A stretch of DNA of 64,000 bases from CAVYPR01 sp963770505 (lineage in GTDB: Bacteria; Actinomycetota; Acidimicrobiia; Acidimicrobiales; RAAP-2): positions 186,001-250,000 of the forward strand of contig CAVYPR010000001.1 in NCBI GenBank assembly GCA_963770505.1, given 5' to 3'. The notes below the pieces were generated by a model that was not told where the DNA came from, searched no databases, and worked only from the letters and a program-made list of their open reading frames with translations. Numbering within the stretch: the stretch's first letter is position 1; each line of letters starts with the position of its first letter. Both the position numbers and the translations under genes were made by a program. Positions 24,268-30,988 of this stretch are shown in pieces.

Positions 24268-26195
24268 CGGTGGCCGACGGGCGCCGCCGTCGCGCCCTCG
24301 TGCTCGGGACGTCCTTCGCCGGCTACCTCGCCCTCTCGCTCCTCTTGTGGTGGCACGTGTGGTCGGGGCACCCCAGCGCCGTCACCCTCTGCGGCTGCGA
24401 GGACCCGTCGCTGTCGGTCTGGTTCCTCGAGTGGCCCGCCTACGCGCTGGCCCACGGGCACAACCCCTTCTACTCCACGGCGCTCTTCCACCCGGCGGGC
24501 ATCAACCTGCTCTCCAACACCGGCATGCTGGCCGTGGGGGTGCCCCTCGCCCCGGTCACCTGGCTGTTCGGCCCGGTGGCGTCGTTCAACGTCGCCTCCA
24601 CCCTGGGGCCGCCCCTCACCGCGCTCGCCATGTGCTGGCTGCTGCTCCGCTGGGTCGACTGGTGGCCGGCGGCCGTCGTGGGCGGCCTCGTCTTCGGGTT
24701 CTCCCCGTTCGTCCTGGCCAACCTGGCCGTGGGCCACCTGGACCTGGTGGTGCTGCCGCTCGTGCCCCTGGCGGCCGGGGCGCTCGACGAGATCGTCGTG
24801 CGCCAGCGCCGGAGTTCGCTGTGGGTGGGGGCCGCCCTCGGTCTCGTGCTCGTGGCCCAGTTCTTCGTGAGCACCGAGGTCCTCGTGATGGTCGTCGGCG
24901 CCGCCGTGGCGGGGCTCGTGCTGGTCGTCGTCTACGCCGCGGTCTTCGCCCGCCCCGAGCTCGCCGCCCGCGCCCCGCACGCCCTGGCCGGCCTGGGGGT
25001 GGCGGTGGGCGTGTCCGCCGTGCTGCTCGCCTACCCGGCCTGGTTCGCCCTCGAGGGGCCGGCCCACCTCTCGGGTCTGGTGTGGCCGAGCGCCGGCGGC
25101 GGCACAGGGGTGATCGGTTCGGGCCCGGTGGTGGTGGCCGACCTGCTGCGGTTGCGCCACATGAGCCCCTCCGCCCTCCGCTTCTTCGCCGGCTACCAGG
25201 GGCCGGGGCTGCCCGAGCCCGAGTACCTCGGCGTCTTCCTCCCGGCCGCCGTGGTGGTCGGCCTGGCGGCATGGTGGAGGAACCGCCGACTGTGGTTCCT
25301 GGCCGTCCTCGGCCTCTTGGCACTGGTCGTGGGCCTCGGCCACCAGCGGTACTGGACCCCCTGGCGGGTGGTGGCCCGGCTGGCCCTGGTGCAGAACGTG
25401 GTGCCCGTACGCCTGATGGTGGTGGTCACCTGGTGTGCGGCCGCCGCCCTGGCGGTCGTCATGGCCGCGGTGCGCGAGCGCGTGGGTCGGCTGGCGGGCG
25501 CCGGCGACCGGGGGAGGGGGCGCACCGGCGCCTGGGCGGGGGGGCTGTGCGGCCTGGCGGTGGCGGCCGTGGCGCTGCTGCCCCTGGCCGGGGCCGAGGC
25601 CGGGAACGTCCCGCTGACCACTGAAGGCATCTCGGTGCCGCCGTGGTTCACCGTGGCCGCCCCGCACCTCCCGCCACATCGCGTGGTGCTGACCTTCCCC
25701 CTACCGGTGACCGGGGGGTCGGCCATGACCTGGCAGGCGGTCGACGGCCTCCACTTCGCCCTGGCGACCGGGGCCGGCCCCGAGAGCGTTGCGAGCCGCG
25801 CCGGCGCCGAGCGGGCCGGGCTGGCCGTCCTCACCGCCGCCGGCTCGCTCTTCTGGACGCTGCCCCCGCCCACCGGGCAGAACGTGACGGCCGTGCGTCG
25901 GGCCCTGGCCGGGTGGGGGGTGACCGACGTGGTGGTGCCCGCCCCGTCCGAGCTGGTCCCGGCGTCCGAGCGCGCCGCCCCCACGGCCTGGGCGCTCGGG
26001 CTGCTCACCCTGGCCGTGGGTCGCCCGCCCGTCTACGCCGACGGGGCCTGGGTGTGGAGCGCGGTGCGCACGCCGTCGTCGCGTCGCACCATCCCCGCGG
26101 CCGCCTTCGACGCCTGCACCGCGGCGGGACGCCTGGACCGGACCACCCGACTCGGCGTGCCCGAGTGCGTGCTGGCCTCCTCAACCCCAGCGTGA
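24264..26195 (+). CDS. Polytopic membrane protein, GT-C-like (paralogue C)
   Basis: The 643-residue third tandem member carries CGCED, VWFLEWPAYALAHG and NPFYSTALFHPAGINLLSN; in the middle GHLDLVVLPL and DEIVVRQRR resemble paralogue D more than A or B. The C-terminal cysteines are in DACTAA and PECVLA. A 97-bp block at 24955-25051 is identical to paralogue A. The GTG start overlaps the TGA of B by three bases, with no other start nearby. The end overlaps the convergent methyltransferase gene by 15 bases. Confidence 0.78.
   Translation: MTVADGRRRRALVLGTSFAGYLALSLLLWWHVWSGHPSAVTLCGCEDPSLSVWFLEWPAYALAHGHNPFYSTALFHPAGINLLSNTGMLAVGVPLAPVTWLFGPVASFNVASTLGPPLTALAMCWLLLRWVDWWPAAVVGGLVFGFSPFVLANLAVGHLDLVVLPLVPLAAGALDEIVVRQRRSSLWVGAALGLVLVAQFFVSTEVLVMVVGAAVAGLVLVVVYAAVFARPELAARAPHALAGLGVAVGVSAVLLAYPAWFALEGPAHLSGLVWPSAGGGTGVIGSGPVVVADLLRLRHMSPSALRFFAGYQGPGLPEPEYLGVFLPAAVVVGLAAWWRNRRLWFLAVLGLLALVVGLGHQRYWTPWRVVARLALVQNVVPVRLMVVVTWCAAAALAVVMAAVRERVGRLAGAGDRGRGRTGAWAGGLCGLAVAAVALLPLAGAEAGNVPLTTEGISVPPWFTVAAPHLPPHRVVLTFPLPVTGGSAMTWQAVDGLHFALATGAGPESVASRAGAERAGLAVLTAAGSLFWTLPPPTGQNVTAVRRALAGWGVTDVVVPAPSELVPASERAAPTAWALGLLTLAVGRPPVYADGAWVWSAVRTPSSRRTIPAAAFDACTAAGRLDRTTRLGVPECVLASSTPA
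24955..25051 (+). repeat. 97-bp block identical to 21084-21180
   Basis: Second copy of the perfectly conserved block shared with paralogue A, about 3.9 kb away in direct orientation. Recombination between the copies would delete paralogue B and leave a fused A/C gene in frame, because the offset of 3871 bases equals the difference in codon phase between the two readings. Confidence 0.85.
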
Positions 26196-26924
26196 GCCCG
26201 AGGTGACGCAGAGCATGCCCAGTGAGACGCCGGCCGGCAGCCGCGCCCCGCGGGCGATGGCCGACGCCTCGAGGGCGAAGGGGACCTCCAGGGCGCGGTT
26301 GACGTGGGCCGGGGTCCGGTCGAGATCGGTTCGCCCCGGGCGCGACGAGCGACGGGACACGAGGCGCGCCGCGGCCACCACTGGGAGGAGCAGGGAGTTG
26401 AACGAAGTGGTCACGACCGGGTCCCAGCCGGCTCCGGTCACCCGCTGCACGAGCTCGGAGCGGGAGTAGCGGCGGAGGTGGTGGAGCTGCTCGTCGTGGT
26501 CGGTCCAGAGCCACTGGTAGGCGGGGACGGTCACGATCAGGTGGGCGCCGTCGGAGGCCACGCGGCGCAGCTCGGTCAGGGCCCCGACGTCGTCGGCCAC
26601 GTGCTCGAGCACGTCGCAGGCGAAGAGCAGGTCGAACCGTCCGTCGTCGAAGGGCAGCGACTCGAGGCCGGCCTGGCGCACGTCGTCGAGGCCCCGCTCG
26701 TGGCAGTAGGCCACGGCGTCGGCCGAGGGGTCGACGCCGGCGGCCCGGCCGAGCACCCCGAACTCGACGAGGTTGCGCCCGGTGCCACAACCGGCGTCGA
26801 GCACACGCGGCGACGGGGGAAGGTCGGCGTGGCCGAGGAGGGACCAGATGACGCGCCGCCGGCCGCGGAACCACCAGTGCTCGTCCTCCTGCTCGTACAT
26901 CTCGGCGTAGGCCTGGCGGTCCAC
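26181..26924 (-). CDS. Class I SAM-dependent methyltransferase
   Basis: The 247-residue protein has MYEQEDEHWWFRGRRRVI at its start, the SAM-binding motif I VLDAGCGTGRNL, CDVLEHVADD (motif II region) and a C-terminal HHLRRYSRSEL segment. This form (Methyltransf_11/23 type) is frequent in polysaccharide and glycolipid loci, where it methylates sugars or lipids. GTG at 26924 is chosen because family similarity begins there and a TACAGT hexamer lies eight bases upstream; ATG at 26963 would overlap the divergent gene. The end overlaps paralogue C by 15 bases. Confidence 0.85.
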   Translation of the reverse strand: MDRQAYAEMYEQEDEHWWFRGRRRVIWSLLGHADLPPSPRVLDAGCGTGRNLVEFGVLGRAAGVDPSADAVAYCHERGLDDVRQAGLESLPFDDGRFDLLFACDVLEHVADDVGALTELRRVASDGAHLIVTVPAYQWLWTDHDEQLHHLRRYSRSELVQRVTGAGWDPVVTTSFNSLLLPVVAAARLVSRRSSRPGRTDLDRTPAHVNRALEVPFALEASAIARGARLPAGVSLGMLCVTSGSRWG

Positions 26925-26932
26925 TCGGGCGG

Positions 26933-26938
26933 ACTGTA
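26933..26938 (-). promoter_or_regulatory. -10 element for the methyltransferase gene (leaderless pattern)
   Basis: TACAGT on the minus strand ends eight bases before the GTG at 26924. Confidence 0.45.
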
Positions 26939-26961
26939 CTTCAGGGGGGACCGGCCCTAGC

Positions 26962-29586
26962 ATGTCGCCGCTTATGCCCGAGGACGCGGTTTCGGCGCCG
27001 GCGGCCGGCGCCGGGACCGGGGCCCAGCCGGGCCGGTCACGCTGGGTGCCCAAGCACCCCGGCCTCTTGGTGCTGGCGGCCTACGTGGTGCTGGCGATCG
27101 TCTTCTTCTGGCCCGGCCTGCTGCCCGGCCACACCGTGTCGGCCGCCGACTTCTTGTGGAACGCGGCGCCCTGGAACACGTCGATCCCGGCCAGTGTGCC
27201 CCGCCAGAGCCTCCATCCGCTGCTGGTCGGGTCCAACCCCCAGCTCGTCGACGGCGTGACCGTCTTCGAGCCGTTCCTGCAGTACACGAGGTCCCAGCTC
27301 CCGCACCTGCCGCTGTGGGACCCCTACATCATGGGCGGGATGCCGTACCTGGCCGACATGCAGTCGGCCATCTTCTCCCCGTTCAGCCTGCCCGCCTACG
27401 TGCTGCCCTTCTGGTGGTCGCTCGGGGTGATCGCCGTGATGAAGGTGGTGGTGGCCGCCACGGGCACCTACCTCCTGGCCCGGGCCCTCAAGATGGGCCA
27501 GGCCGGGGCGTTCATGGCCGGCCTCGTCTTCGGCTTCGGGCTGTTCTTGATCGCCTGGATCCCCTGGCCGCTCGACAACGTCTTCCCGCTCATCCCCTGG
27601 ATGCTCTACGCCACCGAGCGGCTGGTGCGCCGGCCCGGCGTGCTGTCGGCGTCGGGGCTGGCCGCGCTGGTGGCCCTCCAGTTCTTCGGCGGCCACCCCG
27701 AGTCGAGCGTGTACGCCCTCTTCGCCGTGGTGGGCTACTTCGTCCTCCGCCTCCTCCAGGGAGCGGGCGGGGGAGTGCTGGCCACGGTGGGCGAGGCGCG
27801 CCGGCGGGGAACCTCGAGGCTGGCGGCCCTGGCCGGCTGCATCCCCAGGCCGGTCGTCTCCTTCGTCTGCGCCCTCGTGGTGGGCACCGCCCTGGCCGGC
27901 GTGGTCCTCCTCCCCTTCCTCGAGCTCCTCCACAACTCCTCGGACCTCACGGCGCGGCCGCGCAGCCAGGTCCACGTGCAGGCGAAGTACGTCTTCGCCG
28001 CCTTCCTGCCCCGGTACTTCCCGGGCAGCTTCGAGATCGAGACCGCCTTCTACGCCGGCGCCCTGCCGTTGATGCTCGCCTTCGCCGCGCTGCTGCGCCC
28101 CCGGGTGGAGCGGGTCGCCGTCGCCGTGGTGGGGGCGGCGAGCCTGCTGGTGGTCCTCGGCATCCAGCCCCTCTTCGCACTGGCCGGCCGCACGCCGGGC
28201 CTCGAACAGACCTACCTCAGCCGGCTCACCATCATCTACCTGCTCTGCCTCGCCCTCCTGGCCGGCTGGGGGCTGGACGACCTGGTGCGTCGGCGGCCGA
28301 GCCGCCGGGTCGCCGTGTCCATCGGCGCGCTGGCCGTCGTCCTGGCGCTTTTGCCCCTGGTGGTGGTGGCCGGGACCCGGGCCACCTCCTGGCGCTACCT
28401 CCACCAGGCCGTCGACATCGCCTGGTTCTTCGCCGCCACCCCCTTCCCGCACGCCGCGCACGTGGTCCCGATCGTCCGCCTGACGGCGCTGGTGGTGTGG
28501 CTCACGGTGGCCGGCTTCGCCGCCGCCCTCCTGCTGCTGCGACTCACCAGGGTCCTGCCGGCGAGGGCCTTCGCCCTCCTGGCCATGGCCCTCGTCGTCG
28601 GCGACCTCTTCCAGGCGGGGATGGGGTACAACCCGGCCATCCCCCAGTCCAACGCCACGCAGCCGGTGACGGGCGCCATCTCCTACCTGCAGCACCAGGG
28701 GACGTCGCGCTACGTGGGGGTGACGCCGTACAACACGACGGTTCCCCTGCCGCCCGACGTGAACATCCGCTACGGCCTCACCGACCTGCGCGGCTACGAC
28801 CTGCCGGTGATCAGCCGGTTCGCCGACCTCTGGACGCGCTACGTGGCGCCGGCCACCCCGCTGCTCCCCGAGGACACCCCGTCGGTGCCGCTCACCGTCT
28901 ACAACACCCTGGCCCCTTCCACCATGCGGGTCCTCTCCCTCTTCGGCGTGCGCGACCTCTTGGAGCAGAAGCACGAGCCGCCCCCCAACATCCCCGGTCT
29001 CACCGTGGCCTACGACGGTCCCGACGCCACCATCTACGCCAATCCCGCGGCGCTGCCGCGGACCTGGCTGGTCGGCGCCCAGGAGGTGCTGGCGAGCCCC
29101 CGAGCACAGCTGGCGCGCATCGGCGCCCCGGGCTTCCGCCCGCGCCAGGCGGTGGTGACCGGCACCGCGCTCCCCGGGCTGGCCCAGGCGCCCACGGCGG
29201 CCCCGCCGGGGACGGCCCACATCACCTCCTACGGCGCCGAGCGGGTGGCCGTCACCGCCCACGCCGCCCGCCCGGGCGAGCTGGTGCTGTCCGACACGTG
29301 GTACCCGGGGTGGCAGGTGACCGTGAACGGCCGTCCAGAGCCCATCGACGAGGTCGACTACCTCCTGCGCGGCGTGGCCGTGCCGGCGGGCACCGACCAC
29401 GTCGTGTTCGCCTACGACCCCGTGAGCTTCCGCCACGGCTGGGAGCTGAGCCTGGGCGCCGCCGTGGTGCTGGCGGTGGCCGTGGTGGGCGCCTTGGTGG
29501 TCCGCCGTCGGCGGCCGGCCAGGGGCCGCCACGTGCGGGGGGCGCCGGACCCGGCGGCCGGACCGCCCGGGCCATCCCCGGGCTGA
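26962..29586 (+). CDS. YfhO-type polytopic membrane protein
   Basis: The 874-residue protein has about thirteen membrane segments and an extracytoplasmic C-terminal domain. The tail contains VLSDTWYPGWQVTVNG, a VDYLLRGVAVPAG segment and YDPVSFRHGWELS before a last membrane helix, the pattern of YfhO proteins. In Bacillus and Listeria YfhO acts in glycosylation of lipoteichoic acid; here a role in placing a sugar on an exported glycan is inferred. The N-terminal loop has DFLWNAAPWN and PYIMGGMPYLADMQSA. The start is ATG 26962 or ATG 26974; ATG is readable on both strands at 26961-26964. Confidence 0.82.
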   Translation: MSPLMPEDAVSAPAAGAGTGAQPGRSRWVPKHPGLLVLAAYVVLAIVFFWPGLLPGHTVSAADFLWNAAPWNTSIPASVPRQSLHPLLVGSNPQLVDGVTVFEPFLQYTRSQLPHLPLWDPYIMGGMPYLADMQSAIFSPFSLPAYVLPFWWSLGVIAVMKVVVAATGTYLLARALKMGQAGAFMAGLVFGFGLFLIAWIPWPLDNVFPLIPWMLYATERLVRRPGVLSASGLAALVALQFFGGHPESSVYALFAVVGYFVLRLLQGAGGGVLATVGEARRRGTSRLAALAGCIPRPVVSFVCALVVGTALAGVVLLPFLELLHNSSDLTARPRSQVHVQAKYVFAAFLPRYFPGSFEIETAFYAGALPLMLAFAALLRPRVERVAVAVVGAASLLVVLGIQPLFALAGRTPGLEQTYLSRLTIIYLLCLALLAGWGLDDLVRRRPSRRVAVSIGALAVVLALLPLVVVAGTRATSWRYLHQAVDIAWFFAATPFPHAAHVVPIVRLTALVVWLTVAGFAAALLLLRLTRVLPARAFALLAMALVVGDLFQAGMGYNPAIPQSNATQPVTGAISYLQHQGTSRYVGVTPYNTTVPLPPDVNIRYGLTDLRGYDLPVISRFADLWTRYVAPATPLLPEDTPSVPLTVYNTLAPSTMRVLSLFGVRDLLEQKHEPPPNIPGLTVAYDGPDATIYANPAALPRTWLVGAQEVLASPRAQLARIGAPGFRPRQAVVTGTALPGLAQAPTAAPPGTAHITSYGAERVAVTAHAARPGELVLSDTWYPGWQVTVNGRPEPIDEVDYLLRGVAVPAGTDHVVFAYDPVSFRHGWELSLGAAVVLAVAVVGALVVRRRRPARGRHVRGAPDPAAGPPGPSPG

Positions 29587-29608
29587 GCGGGTCAGCGGGG
29601 TCGGGCCT

Positions 29609-29625
29609 CCAGGGTTGCTCCCTGG
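29609..29625. terminator. short hairpin after the YfhO gene
   Basis: CCAGGG and CCCTGG form a six-bp stem around TTGCT, 22 bases after the stop. It lacks a U-run and is weak. Confidence 0.3.
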
Positions 29626-29657
29626 TCACGGGGGTTGCCTTCCGTCGGCCGCGCCAG

Positions 29658-29663
29658 TAGAAT
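29658..29663 (+). promoter_or_regulatory. -10 element for the padR-ABC operon
   Basis: TAGAAT is a near-consensus -10, 15 bases before ATG 29679 and 30 before ATG 29694. It overlaps the palindrome at 29662-29672. Confidence 0.5.
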
Positions 29664-29672
29664 ACTCAGTAT
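29662..29672. promoter_or_regulatory. putative PadR operator
   Basis: ATACT and AGTAT are inverted around a single C and overlap the -10 box. PadR regulators bind AT-rich palindromes at their own promoters, so this is a good candidate for autoregulation. The identification rests on position and symmetry only. Confidence 0.45.
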
Positions 29673-29693
29673 GCAACCATGGATAGTGAGACC

Positions 29694-30269
29694 ATGAGCG
29701 TCCGGCACGCCATCCTGGCCCTCCTGCGGGAGGGCCCCAAGTACGGCCTCCAGCTCCGCCAGGAGTTCGAGGAGCGGACCGGCGACGTGTGGCCGCTCAA
29801 CGTGGGCCAGGTGTACACGACCCTGCAGCGGCTCGAGCGCGACGGGCTGGTGGAGTCCGACGGCGACGGCGACGCCGGCCCCCAGAAGGGGTTCCGGATC
29901 ACCGCCGAGGGGACCGAGGAGCTCGAGTGGTGGCTGCGGACGCCGCCCGACCTGGCCGCGCCGCCTAGGGACGAGATGGTCATCAAGGTCCTGGTGGCGC
30001 TGCGCCTCCCCGACGTCGACGTCCACGAGGTCCTCCAGGTCCACCGGCACTACGTGGTGGAGCTGATGCAGCAGTGGACCCGCCTCAAGGAGGACGAGGC
30101 GGGCTTCGACCTCTCCTTCGCCCTGGTGGTCGACGCGGAGCTCTTCCGCCTCGACTCGGTGGTGCGGTGGCTCGACGCCGCCGACGGGCGCATCAAGCGG
30201 GCCGCGGTCGAGGCCCCTGCGGCCTCGCCGGCACCGGTCCTGCGACGTCGACTGGCCGTGCGCCGGTGA
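29694..30269 (+). CDS. PadR family transcriptional regulator
   Basis: The 191-residue protein has an N-terminal winged helix (about 1-85) with MSVRHAILALLREGPKYGLQLRQEFE, VGQVYTTLQRLERDGLVE and KGFRITAEG, then a C-terminal helical dimerisation domain (Vir_act_alpha_C type, about 90-185). PadR proteins repress neighbouring exporter genes and are often released by ligands of the pump. The start at 29694 matches the usual family start; ATG 29679 would add five residues. Its stop overlaps the GTG of the ABC ATPase as GTGA, so regulator and exporter are one operon. Confidence 0.9.
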   Translation: MSVRHAILALLREGPKYGLQLRQEFEERTGDVWPLNVGQVYTTLQRLERDGLVESDGDGDAGPQKGFRITAEGTEELEWWLRTPPDLAAPPRDEMVIKVLVALRLPDVDVHEVLQVHRHYVVELMQQWTRLKEDEAGFDLSFALVVDAELFRLDSVVRWLDAADGRIKRAAVEAPAASPAPVLRRRLAVRR

Positions 30270-30988
30270 ACCTCCTCGAGCTCCACCATGTCTCCAAGTC
30301 CTACGGCCAGGGCACCGGCGAGGTGCACGCGCTGCGCGAGATCGACCTCTCGGTCGACCGAGGCTCGTTGGTGGCGGTGATGGGCCCGAGCGGGTCGGGG
30401 AAGTCGACGCTCCTCACCATCGCCGGCAGCCTCGAGGAGCCGACCACCGGTGACGTGCTGATCGACGGGATGCACCTGGCCCGCATGTCGCGCAACGACC
30501 GGGCCAGGCTTCGCCGCCGCACGATCGGCTTCGTCTTCCAGGACTTCAACCTGCTGGCGGGCCTCACCGCGGCCGAGAACGTCTCCCTCCCCCTCGAGCT
30601 CGACGGGCAACCGGTGCGCCAGGCGCGCGCCGTGGCCCTGTCCGCCCTCGAGGACCTCGGCATCGCCGATCGCGCCGACCACTACCCCGACGAGCTCTCC
30701 GGCGGCGAGCGCCAGCGGGCGGCCATCGCCCGGGCGGTGGTGGGGGAGCGCCACCTGCTCCTGGCCGACGAGCCCTCCGGCGCCCTCGACTCGGCCAACG
30801 GCGAGGCCGTCATGCGACTCATCCTCTCGGCCTGCAAGCGCGGGGTGGCGGCCGTCGTCGTCACCCATGACGCGCAGCTGGCCTCGTGGGCCGACCGGGT
30901 GGTGTTCCTGCGCGACGGGAGGGTGGTCGACCAGACCCTGCCCCCGCCCAGCCCCGAGTCGCTGCTCAGCCCCGTTCCCGAGCGATGA
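30266..30988 (+). CDS. ABC transporter ATP-binding protein (MacB/LolD type)
   Basis: The 240-residue ATPase has Walker A GPSGSGKST (about 41-49), the Q-loop in VFQDFNLLAGLTAAENV, the signature LSGGERQRAAIARA and Walker B LLLADEPSGALD, then the H-loop VVVTHD. The spacing and LAGLTAAENV type are those of LolD/MacB/FtsE-like mechanotransmission ABC proteins that pair with FtsX-fold permeases. The GTG overlaps the padR stop and its own end overlaps the permease ATG as ATGA. Confidence 0.93.
   Translation: MNLLELHHVSKSYGQGTGEVHALREIDLSVDRGSLVAVMGPSGSGKSTLLTIAGSLEEPTTGDVLIDGMHLARMSRNDRARLRRRTIGFVFQDFNLLAGLTAAENVSLPLELDGQPVRQARAVALSALEDLGIADRADHYPDELSGGERQRAAIARAVVGERHLLLADEPSGALDSANGEAVMRLILSACKRGVAAVVVTHDAQLASWADRVVFLRDGRVVDQTLPPPSPESLLSPVPER

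Noticed and set aside
20306..26195. Tandem paralogues as assembly duplication
   Set aside because: The three proteins differ along most of their length, have distinct N-termini and flanks, and are individually intact; only one 97-bp block is identical.
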